The notes below the pieces were generated by a model. That model was not told the DNA's origin and searched no databases. It saw only the letters and a list, made by a program, of their open reading frames with translations. Source: Agarilytica sp045430285 (GTDB lineage: Bacteria > Pseudomonadota > Gammaproteobacteria > Pseudomonadales > Cellvibrionaceae). From it: a stretch of 64,000 bases of DNA. Shown piece by piece: positions 1-8,664 of this stretch (the stretch's first letter is position 1; each line of letters starts with the position of its first letter). Made by a program: the position numbers and the translations under genes. The stretch is from NCBI GenBank assembly GCA_045430285.1, contig JAILXV010000004.1, forward strand, positions 366,839 through 430,838, given 5' to 3'.

Positions 1-1858
1 AATTTTCTATTCGTTGTACAAGATATGGCGCTATTCTGTAGCCGCCGTTTGCGAAGATGGCATAGCCTGACGCAACATCCAAAGGTGTTACGGCGTGTGT
101 GCCTAAAGCGAGAGAGAGATCGTGGGGCAGTTCATGGGGGTCAAAACCAAACTTTTCTAAACTGTTAATGGTTTTGCCGACGCCGACGCGGTCAAGTACG
201 CGAATAGAGACTAAGTTTATGGAGCGATATAGCGCTGCTCTTAGACGAGTGGGGCCATAAAACTTTTTGCTCGAATTTTCAGGTCGCCAGGTGCTCTCCA
301 ATTGTTTATCTGCAATGACGATGGGCGCATCGTTCATTATTGTCGCGGCAGTTAGCCCGTTTTCTAGCGCGGCGGTGTAGATAAATGGTTTGAAGTTTGA
401 TCCTGGTTGGCGTTGGGCTTGGATCGCGCGATTAAAATTACTGTAGTAAAAATCAAACCCACCGACAAGCGCAAGGATGCTTCCATTCTTGGGGGAAAGG
501 GATACCAGAGATGCTTGGGCAGCGGGGATTTGGGTCATGTGCCAAGTGCTTTCTGAGTCTTGGGTGATTCTAATCACGTCACCGATATCAAGGACATCGT
601 CAGGTGTTTTTGGGCTTGGGCCGCGCGAGTTTTCGGTTATGTAATTTCGAGCTTGCGCTAACCCGTTTTCCCAAGCGATAGAAACTGTTTGGCCTCCCTT
701 TTTCAGAACGCTAATGGATTCTTCATTTATCTGTGTCACTGCTCCTACGGTTAGTCCGCCGTAGTCGGGAATATTAGAGAGGGATTCTTCCCATTTTCGG
801 TAGTCTCGAATGACGAGCTCTTCGGATAGCTCAATAGTCGTTCCTTCTGTCGAAAATACCGGAGCACTTTCTAGGTCTAATTGTTGCTCTGGGCCTCGGT
901 AGCCATGGCGTTGGTCGTATTTAAGCAGTCCAGCAACAATGGCGCTATTCGCACGTTTCTGTAGGTCGCTCGTGATGGTTGTATAGACTTCATACCCTTG
1001 GGAGTATGCCGAAACTCCAAATAGTTCGATTGCCTTTTTTCTGGCCATTTCGGATACGTAGGGTGCGCTGAGTTCGGGTGTGTTTCCATGGTATTTGGCA
1101 GTAACCGGCTGGGAAAGCGCATCGTCATAACGTTCTTGATCGATATACTCAAGTTTAAGCATTCGGCTCAATACGTAATTTCGCCGTTTTAAGGCTCGTG
1201 TAGGGTTGGCAATGGGGTTTTGTGTTGAGGGCCCTTTAAAGACTCCCACGAGCATGGCGTGTTGTGCAAGGTTAAGGTCCCCAACGGTTTTTCCGTAATA
1301 CACTTCAGCTGCCGCTTCAATTCCGTAGGCGCGCTTCCCTAAGAACATCATGTTCACGTAAAGCTCCAGTATCTCTTCCTTTGTGAGCTCTTTTTCGATG
1401 CGTAGAGCCAGCAAAATTTCATTGAATTTTCTTGAGAAAGTTCTGTTGAGTGATAGGAATACGTGGCGAGTTAACTGCATGGTGAGCGTGCTTCCACCAG
1501 AGCCTTTTCTTCCTGTGGCAATCAGGTGCGTCACTGCGCGAAGTAGGCCTTTGATGGATACGCCGTTGTGAGCATAAAAGTCGTCATCTTCGGCTGAGAT
1601 GAGCGCATTAATGAAATCCTTTGGAATATCCTCATACTTGATGGGGTATCGCCTTCTTTCTCCGAATTCACCGATAAGTTTTTTATCTGCTGTGTAGATT
1701 CTGAGCGGGGTTTCGAGTCGTATGTCTCGAATTGAGTCAACCGGAGGCAATTTGGGGCTCAGATACAGGTAGAAGCCCGATAATATGACCAGGACTCCGC
1801 CGACGCATAAGGTGGATGCCCATAAAGAGGCAATCAAAAAACGATTTCTTAGTTTCAT
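1..1858 (-). CDS. mrcA: Penicillin-binding protein 1A, bifunctional peptidoglycan synthase (3' end cut by window)
   Basis: Polymerises glycan strands and cross-links peptides of peptidoglycan at the inner membrane, facing the periplasm. Translation from the ATG at 1858 gives a short cytoplasmic start and a membrane anchor (about residues 8-30). A GT51 glycosyltransferase domain follows, with EDDDFYAHNG and GGSTLTMQL, then a linker/OB-like region. The transpeptidase part shows the active-site motif SNFK (coded near 390-405) and SIN (near 210-225). The KTG motif and the C-terminus lie beyond the window, so about 619 codons are visible. It is divergent from pilM, the usual arrangement in pseudomonads and relatives. 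No frameshift is seen in the visible part. Confidence 0.95.
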   Translation of the reverse strand, partial: MKLRNRFLIASLWASTLCVGGVLVILSGFYLYLSPKLPPVDSIRDIRLETPLRIYTADKKLIGEFGERRRYPIKYEDIPKDFINALISAEDDDFYAHNGVSIKGLLRAVTHLIATGRKGSGGSTLTMQLTRHVFLSLNRTFSRKFNEILLALRIEKELTKEEILELYVNMMFLGKRAYGIEAAAEVYYGKTVGDLNLAQHAMLVGVFKGPSTQNPIANPTRALKRRNYVLSRMLKLEYIDQERYDDALSQPVTAKYHGNTPELSAPYVSEMARKKAIELFGVSAYSQGYEVYTTITSDLQKRANSAIVAGLLKYDQRHGYRGPEQQLDLESAPVFSTEGTTIELSEELVIRDYRKWEESLSNIPDYGGLTVGAVTQINEESISVLKKGGQTVSIAWENGLAQARNYITENSRGPSPKTPDDVLDIGDVIRITQDSESTWHMTQIPAAQASLVSLSPKNGSILALVGGFDFYYSNFNRAIQAQRQPGSNFKPFIYTAALENGLTAATIMNDAPIVIADKQLESTWRPENSSKKFYGPTRLRAALYRSINLVSIRVLDRVGVGKTINSLEKFGFDPHELPHDLSLALGTHAVTPLDVASGYAIFANGGYRIAPYLVQRIEN

Positions 1859-1947
1859 TTGGAATAATGTGAGGCGAGAGGCGCCCTGTTTTTGGTATGG
1901 ATTGCCATTATAAGATCTTTTTCACACTTTACATACGTGCTCTTGTG

Positions 1948-1975
1948 TTGCAGGCTACACTTAAAGTGCTATAAC
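1948..1975 (+). promoter_or_regulatory. Candidate sigma-70 promoter of the pil operon
   Basis: TTGCAG and TATAAC are separated by 16 bases, with an extended -10 TG one base upstream of TATAAC. Transcription would start near 1982. That leaves almost no leader for the GTG at 1991 and favours the ATG at 2012 as the pilM start. This is pattern reading only. Confidence 0.5.
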
Positions 1976-2011
1976 ATAAAGATAAGCTAAGTGACGGAAA
2001 TAGATAGAAAA

Positions 2012-3079
2012 ATGGGTTTCCTAGAGATTTTCAATAAAAAACAAAAGCCGCTGCTCGGCTTGGACATAAGCTCTACCTCCGTCAAGATGCTGGAAATCAG
2101 CAGGCAGGGAGATAGTTATCGGGTGGAAAACTATGCAGTTAAGCCTCTTCCCGCTAATGCTGTAGTTGAAAAAAACATAAATGATCCCGAAGTCGTGGCT
2201 CAGGTCGTTAAGGCGCTGGTTCAGAGTGCACGGACGAAAGTCAAAGATTCCGCTGTTGCGGTCGCAGGGTCTTCGGTGATTACGAAGCTTATTGAAATGC
2301 CTGGTGATCTCAACGAAGAAGCCATGGAAATGCAAATTTCTTTAGAGGCTGATCAATATATCCCCTATCCCCTTGAAGAAGTTGCTATTGATTTTGATAT
2401 TCAGGGTGTCTCTGAAAAGAATCCTGAGCAGGTCGAGGTGTTGCTAGCTGCTTGTCGTCGTGAGAATGTTGATTCTCGCGCTAGCATATTGGAGATGGCG
2501 GACCTTCATCCGAAAGTGGTTGATGTTGAGGCCTACACTCTTGAGCGGGCTTTTGCGCTGGTGCAAGAACAGTTCGAGGATCAAGAGGAACAAATAGTCG
2601 CAGTATTAGATATTGGCGCCACCATGACGACCTTAAGTGTGCTGATTGATGGCAAAACGATTTATACTCGAGAGCAGTTGTTCGGTGGCAAGCAGCTTAC
2701 CGAAGAAATTCAGCGCCGTTATGGGCTATCCGCTGAAGAAGCTGGGCTGGCTAAGAAACAGGGCGGGTTGCCCGATGATTATGAGCCAGAGGTGCTTGAG
2801 CCTTTCAAGGACGCAGTGGTTCAGCAAGTAACGCGCTCTCTTCAATTCTTTTTCTCATCAAGCCAATACAATGATGTTGACCATATCGTATTGGCTGGCG
2901 GCGTTGCGTCGTTGGATGGCTTGGCCGGAATGATTGAGGAAAAATTAGGTACCTCCGTCACAGTGGCGAACCCTTTCGCAAACATGTCAATTTCTTCCCG
3001 TGTAAATTCAGCTATGTTGGCGAATGATGCTCCCTCGCTAATGATTGCAACCGGCTTGGCGTTAAGGAGCTTTCAGTAA
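2012..3079 (+). CDS. pilM: PilM, actin-like ATPase of the type IV pilus inner-membrane complex
   Basis: Cytoplasmic FtsA/actin-like protein that binds the N-terminus of PilN and helps couple the pilus motor to the envelope complex. The family start (GLDISSTSVKMLE) sits about 12 residues from the ATG at 2012. An upstream in-frame GTG at 1991 would add seven residues, but it lacks a ribosome site and lies too near the predicted transcription start. Nucleotide-binding signatures include VLDIGATMTTL and LAGGVASLDGL. The length (355 aa) is normal for the family. The stop overlaps the pilN start (TAATG), so translation is probably coupled. Confidence 0.95.
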   Translation: MGFLEIFNKKQKPLLGLDISSTSVKMLEISRQGDSYRVENYAVKPLPANAVVEKNINDPEVVAQVVKALVQSARTKVKDSAVAVAGSSVITKLIEMPGDLNEEAMEMQISLEADQYIPYPLEEVAIDFDIQGVSEKNPEQVEVLLAACRRENVDSRASILEMADLHPKVVDVEAYTLERAFALVQEQFEDQEEQIVAVLDIGATMTTLSVLIDGKTIYTREQLFGGKQLTEEIQRRYGLSAEEAGLAKKQGGLPDDYEPEVLEPFKDAVVQQVTRSLQFFFSSSQYNDVDHIVLAGGVASLDGLAGMIEEKLGTSVTVANPFANMSISSRVNSAMLANDAPSLMIATGLALRSFQ

Positions 3080-3645
3080 TGGCGCAAATCAATTTATTAC
3101 CTTGGCGTGAAGAGCTACGCCAGGAGAAGAAAAAGGAATTTCTAACCCAGCTTGGTGGTGTATGTATTTTAACTGTTCTCGTGGCGTTTCTTTGGGTGCG
3201 ATCTGTAGATGGGGCGATTGCAGCACAGAATACTCGAAATAATATTCTTGATGGTGAGATAAAGCTGTTAAAAGATCAGGTTGCGGAGATTAAAAACCTC
3301 AAAAAAGAGCGGAAATCTTTGCTTGATCGAATGCAAGTGATTCAGGATTTGGAGGGTAAGCGGGCGATTATTGTGCACTATTTCGATGAGTTTGCTAAAG
3401 CGATTCCAAATGGTGTTTTTTTAACTTCTCTTGAAAGAAAAGGTGACCAGTTCACAGCAGAGGGTGTCAGTGATTCAAATAATCGAATTTCTGAGTTTAT
3501 GCGTCAGCTGGAAGATTCTGACTGGTTTACCGGTACGAGTATTAATTCTATCTCTGCGGAGCCGGATTCTGGGCCGCAGGCCCAAAAATTTTCTTTACGC
3601 TTAACCGCCACGTTGCCGGATGGCGAGGTAAAAAACGATGGCTGA
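3079..3645 (+). CDS. pilN: PilN, type IV pilus alignment-complex protein
   Basis: Bitopic inner-membrane protein that pairs with PilO and contacts PilM. The N-terminus begins MAQINLLPWREE. INLLPWR is the conserved PilM-binding motif. One membrane helix follows (about residues 24-42), then a coiled coil (about 55-95) and a periplasmic ferredoxin-like domain. At 188 aa it is the usual size. It overlaps pilM by one base and pilO by eight bases. Confidence 0.95.
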   Translation: MAQINLLPWREELRQEKKKEFLTQLGGVCILTVLVAFLWVRSVDGAIAAQNTRNNILDGEIKLLKDQVAEIKNLKKERKSLLDRMQVIQDLEGKRAIIVHYFDEFAKAIPNGVFLTSLERKGDQFTAEGVSDSNNRISEFMRQLEDSDWFTGTSINSISAEPDSGPQAQKFSLRLTATLPDGEVKNDG

Positions 3646-4252
3646 CATTAATCAGTATATAGAACAAATTCAAAACTTTGATTTCAATGATGTTGATTGG
3701 GATCGAATTGGTGTTTGGCCTGTACCGATAAGAATAATAGTGTGTGTGTTGGCTGCTGCCGTGTTGTTGTTTGGTTGCCACTTTTTGATTATCAAAGATA
3801 AGCATCAGCAATTGGTGCAAATAAAAAATAAAGAATCGGAGCTTCGGCGCGCGTTTGAGACTAACGCCTTTGAAGCGGCTAATTTAGATCGTTATCGCAA
3901 GCAAATGCAGGAAATGTCTGGAACGTTAAATGCGCTAGTTTCTCGTTTACCTAGTAGTATAGAAATGCCTGGCTTGCTAGATGATTTGGAGGATAAGGCT
4001 ATCGAGGCGCGATTAGATATTGAGGCCATTAAGCCTCAGAGTGAGGCGCCGACAGATTTTCATATAGAACTGCCGTTAAAAATAAGTGTTAATGGTGGGT
4101 ATCATGAGTTTGGTGCGTTTGTAAGCGGGATAGCGGGCATGCCTAGAATCGTTACCTTGCATGATTTTTCAGTAAAACGATCCGGAAAGGAAGGCTCTTC
4201 ATTGAAAATGGAGATATTAGCAAAAACCTATCGATATAAGCCGCAGGAGTAG
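3638..4252 (+). CDS. pilO: PilO, type IV pilus alignment-complex protein
   Basis: Periplasmic partner of PilN that connects the inner-membrane platform to the PilP/PilQ secretin. The 204-residue protein has a cytoplasmic N-terminus, one membrane helix (about residues 30-50, rich in Val/Leu/Ala), a coiled coil and a periplasmic domain containing ELPLKISVNGGYHEFGAF, a typical PilO-fold stretch. It overlaps pilN by eight bases and is followed after five bases by pilP. Confidence 0.93.
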   Translation: MADINQYIEQIQNFDFNDVDWDRIGVWPVPIRIIVCVLAAAVLLFGCHFLIIKDKHQQLVQIKNKESELRRAFETNAFEAANLDRYRKQMQEMSGTLNALVSRLPSSIEMPGLLDDLEDKAIEARLDIEAIKPQSEAPTDFHIELPLKISVNGGYHEFGAFVSGIAGMPRIVTLHDFSVKRSGKEGSSLKMEILAKTYRYKPQE

Positions 4253-4257
4253 AGTAG

Positions 4258-4791
4258 ATGTTTCTGTTGAGGATTAAGTTTTTTCTTTTGCTGTTTTGTC
4301 TGGTTTTTCTTTTTGCATGTTCCAGTGGTGGAGAGCATGAAGATTTACGGGGTTATATTCAAGATACGAAGGCTCGTCCAGCGGGAAATATAGAACCATT
4401 GCCGGCATTTAAACCTTATGAGGCTTTTGTGTATGGCGCGGCTGCACAGCGAAGCCCATTTGATAGGCCTTTGGAGGTTAAGCGAAGAATTATTTCTGCT
4501 TCAAACTCCAATGTAACGCCGGATTTTAATCGCACCAAAGAGTTTTTGGAGGGGTTTGATTTAGGTGCGATAAAGATGGTTGGTAATTTGGAAAAAAAAG
4601 GCGTTTTGTGGGCTTTACTTTCTGATCCGACTGGTACGATTCATTGGGTGAAAACAGGCAATTATATTGGCAAAAACTACGGTCGTATTGTGGAAACCGC
4701 TGAAAACAAAATTGAATTAATAGAAATAGTTTCCGATGGTCTCGACGGTTGGGTCGAGCGCCCTCGAATTATTGCATTATCCGAACAGTAG
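4258..4791 (+). CDS. pilP: PilP, pilus-assembly lipoprotein
   Basis: Inner-membrane lipoprotein linking PilN/PilO to the N domains of the PilQ secretin. The signal sequence ends in the lipobox LFAC, with the lipidated Cys about 21 residues in. RSPFDRP, typical of PilP, precedes the folded HR domain with the VGNLEKKGVLWALL stretch. The length (177 aa) is normal. The TAG stop lies inside the AGGA ribosome site of pilQ, so the two are likely coupled. Confidence 0.93.
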   Translation: MFLLRIKFFLLLFCLVFLFACSSGGEHEDLRGYIQDTKARPAGNIEPLPAFKPYEAFVYGAAAQRSPFDRPLEVKRRIISASNSNVTPDFNRTKEFLEGFDLGAIKMVGNLEKKGVLWALLSDPTGTIHWVKTGNYIGKNYGRIVETAENKIELIEIVSDGLDGWVERPRIIALSEQ

Positions 4792-4802
4792 GAATTACAA
4801 GC

Positions 4803-6995
4803 ATGTTTAGGCTTCAAGTAAAAATCTTAACAATACTCACCTTGTTCGTGGCCGCAGCAACATCTCACGCAGCGACACTTTCGGATATTAACTTTTCGGA
4901 ACTGCCTGGGGAGAGGGCCGAGCTGAGGTTGCAATTTGATTCTCCCCCCATTACTCCTACCGGTTATGCTATTGAGCAGCCTGCGAGAATCGTTTTAGAT
5001 TTTGCTGGCATTGCAAATGCCCTAACTCAAAAGAAGTTTTCGATGAACGTTGGTCAGGTTAATAGCGCAATAGTTGTTGAAGGAGGTGGGCGTACCCGTT
5101 TAGTTATAAATCTTGATAATTCTGTGCCCTACCGCTCGTTCGTGGATGGGAATGAGTATATTGTCGAGGTTGGTGTTGCCGCTGAAAGCGCAAGCCCTTC
5201 GTTTGTGGCTAGCTCGGACGCGCCTAGTGTATCAGAGCCTGCGGTGGTTACATCTTCGGTTGCTGAAAAGCAGATCGAGAATATAGATTTTCGTCGAGGT
5301 GAAGTTGGTGAAGGTAAGGTTATCGTTTCCCTAAGTGATCCCTCTGTTAATGTTGATATTGAAGAGGTCTCTTCAGGGATAGAGGTAAGGTTTTCTGGCG
5401 TAAATTTACCGGATTCCTTGAAGCGGAAGCTGGATGTTGTGGATTTTGCAACACCAGTAAAGCTGATATCGTCTTCTTACGAGGGTGAAGGGGCTCGGAT
5501 CGCAATAAGTACGGTTGGAGATTACGACTACCTGGCCTACCAGGCGGACGGCGAATATGTCATCAGTGTTAAGCCCCTGACACGCAGTGAGATAGAAGAA
5601 AAGCAGAAAGCTTTTTCATATGTGGGTGATAGGCTTTCTCTTAACTTTCAGAATATTCCTGTGCGCAATGTGTTGCAGCTGATAGCAGATTTTACAGGGC
5701 TGAATTTGGTGGCCAGTGATACGGTGTCTGGCAGTATTACATTACGTTTGGATAACGTGCCTTGGGATCAGGCTCTGGATATTGTGTTAAAGACTAAGGG
5801 TTTGGATAAGCGGCAGATGGGTAATGTGTTGATGGTTGCTCCGGCTGCAGAAATTGCAGAGAGGGAGCGGCAAGAGATAGAAACTAAGAAACAGTTACAG
5901 GAATTAGCTCCCTTAAGAACCGAATATATCCGTGTTCGTTATGCAAACGCGCGTGAGTTGTTTTCTTTATTTCTTGATGGTGGAAGTCAAGGTGGCGGTG
6001 GCGGTGGCGATGGGTCGAGTGATGGGGGTGGTTCGGGCGAGCAGAATTCTACAGGTAGTTTGCTTTCTCTGCGAGGTCAGGCGATTGTAGACGAAAGAAC
6101 GAATTCCATTATATTGACGGATACGGAAGAAAAAATTGAAGAGTTCAAAAGCTTAATTGAAAAAGTGGATATCCCCATTAGGCAGGTAATGATCGAGGCG
6201 CGAATTGTTATTGCCAACTCTGACTTTCGAAAAGAACTCGGTGTGAGAATATCGGGCGATGCAGCGGAAACCTCTAATAGTGGTAGAAGTAAATATGAAT
6301 TTACGGGTCGATTAGAAGGTCTGACAAACGGTGATGGAGGAGGGCCTGAGGTTGTCTTTCAGGATGGAGATGGAGATGGAATCACAGATGATGAGAGAGA
6401 TTTAATTTCATCTAATCTTGTTGATTTGGGGGTATTTAACCCCGCAGGGGCATTCTCATGGAATGTAATCAGCTCAAACTTTTTACTCGGTATGGAATTG
6501 TCGGCATTGCAACAGTCTGGGTTCGCGGAGATTGTTTCTCAGCCGAAGGTGATCACGGGGGATAAGCAGCAGGCCTCTATTGAGTCCGGTACAGAGATAC
6601 CCTTCCAGGAAGAGTCTGCTAGCGGAGGCACAACCACGGCCTTTAAAGATGCTGTGCTGAAGTTAGATGTAACGCCTCAGATTACACCAGATAATAGAGT
6701 AATAATGGACCTTGAAATTACCCAGGACTCTATCAGTGGTATCGATCAGGCTAGTGGAATTCCTATTCTTGATATTACTCAGCTGGAAACTCAAGTTTTG
6801 GTTGCGGATGGTGAGACCATTGTTTTGGGTGGGATTTATCAGACGGAAACGTCAAAAGGTGAGACTAAAGTCCCCTTATTAGGCGATATCCCATTCGTTG
6901 GCCGTTTATTCAGAAATAACATTAAACGCGAAGATAAGCGCGAACTGCTTATCTTTATCACGCCAAGAATTATGGCTTCTAACTTTGTTGAATAA
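4803..6995 (+). CDS. pilQ: PilQ, type IV pilus outer-membrane secretin
   Basis: Forms the outer-membrane ring through which the pilus is extruded. The ATG at 4803 gives a normal signal peptide ending near TSHAA. An earlier in-frame codon inside pilP would spoil it. In order: two AMIN domains (peptidoglycan binding), a STN/N0 domain (about residues 280-350), N1 and a C-terminal secretin domain ending FVGRLFRNNIKREDKRELLIFITPRI. Two insertions stand out: a glycine-rich stretch coded about 5985-6050, and an acidic DGDGDGITDDE segment coded near 6363-6400 that resembles a calcium-binding loop. It is the last pil gene, 15 bases before aroK. Confidence 0.96.
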   Translation: MFRLQVKILTILTLFVAAATSHAATLSDINFSELPGERAELRLQFDSPPITPTGYAIEQPARIVLDFAGIANALTQKKFSMNVGQVNSAIVVEGGGRTRLVINLDNSVPYRSFVDGNEYIVEVGVAAESASPSFVASSDAPSVSEPAVVTSSVAEKQIENIDFRRGEVGEGKVIVSLSDPSVNVDIEEVSSGIEVRFSGVNLPDSLKRKLDVVDFATPVKLISSSYEGEGARIAISTVGDYDYLAYQADGEYVISVKPLTRSEIEEKQKAFSYVGDRLSLNFQNIPVRNVLQLIADFTGLNLVASDTVSGSITLRLDNVPWDQALDIVLKTKGLDKRQMGNVLMVAPAAEIAERERQEIETKKQLQELAPLRTEYIRVRYANARELFSLFLDGGSQGGGGGGDGSSDGGGSGEQNSTGSLLSLRGQAIVDERTNSIILTDTEEKIEEFKSLIEKVDIPIRQVMIEARIVIANSDFRKELGVRISGDAAETSNSGRSKYEFTGRLEGLTNGDGGGPEVVFQDGDGDGITDDERDLISSNLVDLGVFNPAGAFSWNVISSNFLLGMELSALQQSGFAEIVSQPKVITGDKQQASIESGTEIPFQEESASGGTTTAFKDAVLKLDVTPQITPDNRVIMDLEITQDSISGIDQASGIPILDITQLETQVLVADGETIVLGGIYQTETSKGETKVPLLGDIPFVGRLFRNNIKREDKRELLIFITPRIMASNFVE

Positions 6996-7010
6996 AGCTA
7001 AGTTGAAGCG

Positions 7011-7517
7011 GTGATTCAAAACGTCGTACTTATTGGGCCAATGGGGGCGGGAAAGTCCACCATTGGACGCCAGCTTTCCTCGAAACTTGGTTTCGAATTT
7101 CTAGACACCGATAGTATTATCGAAAGTCGTTCAGGTGCTGATATCCCCTGGATCTTTGATGTAGAAGGCGAGCAAGGTTTTCGCGATAGAGAGACTGCTG
7201 TTCTTAGGGATATTTTGAGCGTAAAGAACAGTGTTGTCGCCACGGGTGGTGGCATTGTCATGCGTGAGGAAAATAGAGCGTTATTGCAGGATATTGGTAA
7301 AGTGTTTTATCTGTGTGCCGGAGTGGAGCAGCTGATTAAGCGCACACAAAAAGACAAGAAGCGGCCCTTACTTCAGGTTGCTGATCCTCAAAAGAAAATA
7401 AAAGAATTACTCGAATTACGTGATCCCATCTACCGTCAAATTGCGGACGCCGTTATAGTAACAGACGGCAGCAGCGCGAAAAGCGTTGTTCAAGAAATTT
7501 CTGAATCCATCGATTAA
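7011..7517 (+). CDS. aroK: Shikimate kinase I
   Basis: Phosphorylates shikimate to shikimate 3-phosphate with ATP in aromatic amino-acid synthesis. The P-loop GPMGAGKST is at residues about 9-17. The shikimate-binding signature LDTDSIIE, FRDRE and the TGGGIV motif follow, with a lid near KKRPLL. The length (168 aa) is normal. The start is the GTG at 7011, because the family begins a few residues before the P-loop. It is followed by aroB after 24 bases, the standard aroKB pair. Confidence 0.95.
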   Translation: MIQNVVLIGPMGAGKSTIGRQLSSKLGFEFLDTDSIIESRSGADIPWIFDVEGEQGFRDRETAVLRDILSVKNSVVATGGGIVMREENRALLQDIGKVFYLCAGVEQLIKRTQKDKKRPLLQVADPQKKIKELLELRDPIYRQIADAVIVTDGSSAKSVVQEISESID

Positions 7518-7541
7518 ATTGTAACCCAAGATCTTTATCCT

Positions 7542-8618
7542 ATGTCTGAACTACGTGTAGCGCTCGGCGAGCGAAGCTATCCGATTTTTATCGACCCTGG
7601 TGCGTTAGATAAGCCACAAAATTTTCAGCCCTTTATCGCTGGAAGCCAGGTGCTTTTGGTGACGAACACAGTGGTGGATCCCTTGTATGCCGCCAGGCTT
7701 GAAAAATCACTATCCTTTGTTCCTTCGTTAACAAAAGTCGTTTTGCCTGATGGTGAATCAACTAAAAATCTGGAAACATTAAATGTGATTTTTGATGCTT
7801 TGCTGGGGGCGGGCCATAACCGAAAAACGACACTGATTGCATTGGGTGGTGGTGTTGTGGGTGATATGGTGGGTTTTGCGGCGGCCAGCTACCAGCGCGG
7901 CGTGAACTTTATTCAGGTGCCCACGACGCTGCTGGCTCAGGTCGATTCTTCCGTTGGCGGCAAGACAGCAGTAAATCACCCGCTAGGGAAAAACATGATT
8001 GGGGCCTTTCATCAGCCTAAGAGCGTGGTGATAGATACTGAGCTGTTGAAGACGCTGCCTGAACGAGAGCTTTCAGCTGGTTTGGCTGAAGTTATTAAAT
8101 ATGGTTTGATTGCGGATGCCGCGTTTTTTGAGTGGCTCGAGAAAAATATAGATAAACTGCGGCAGTTAGAATCAGAAGCCCTGAAATATGCGATAGAGCG
8201 TTCGTGTCAATTAAAAGCGGATGTTGTGGCTGCAGATGAGAAAGAGGGCGGTATCAGAGCTATTTTGAATTTAGGTCATACCTTTGGTCATGCTATTGAG
8301 GCTCATATGGGCTATGGCACTTGGCTACATGGAGAAGCGGTAGGTGCGGGAATGGTAATGGCGTGTCAGATGTCAGAAAAACTGGGTTGGATTGACGATG
8401 AGTTAGTGGTGCGAGCGACAGCATTGATTGCTCGCGCAGGACTTCCTGTCGCTTCTCCGGCTGAGATGACGCCTGAGATATTTTTGAAATATATGTCAGT
8501 GGATAAAAAAGTATTGGATAAGTCCTTACGCTTGGTTTTACTAAAGGCGTGCGGGAAAGCGGTGGTGACGGGTGAGTTTCCCGAGTCAATTTTGCAAGAA
8601 ACCTTGCAAGGTGTGTGA
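7542..8618 (+). CDS. aroB: 3-dehydroquinate synthase
   Basis: NAD-dependent second enzyme of the shikimate pathway, converting DAHP to 3-dehydroquinate. Visible signatures are the NAD-binding GGGVVGDMVGFAA, the VPTTLLAQVDSSVGGKTAVN block and the zinc ligands in LNLGHTFGHAIE and the later LHGEAVGAG. The length is 358 aa, as in other gammaproteobacteria. It lies between aroK and the DamX-like gene. Confidence 0.96.
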   Translation: MSELRVALGERSYPIFIDPGALDKPQNFQPFIAGSQVLLVTNTVVDPLYAARLEKSLSFVPSLTKVVLPDGESTKNLETLNVIFDALLGAGHNRKTTLIALGGGVVGDMVGFAAASYQRGVNFIQVPTTLLAQVDSSVGGKTAVNHPLGKNMIGAFHQPKSVVIDTELLKTLPERELSAGLAEVIKYGLIADAAFFEWLEKNIDKLRQLESEALKYAIERSCQLKADVVAADEKEGGIRAILNLGHTFGHAIEAHMGYGTWLHGEAVGAGMVMACQMSEKLGWIDDELVVRATALIARAGLPVASPAEMTPEIFLKYMSVDKKVLDKSLRLVLLKACGKAVVTGEFPESILQETLQGV

Positions 8619-8664
8619 CAAGCCGTTATAACAGCTTGAGAATCCGTGACCAATCGAGGTGAGG

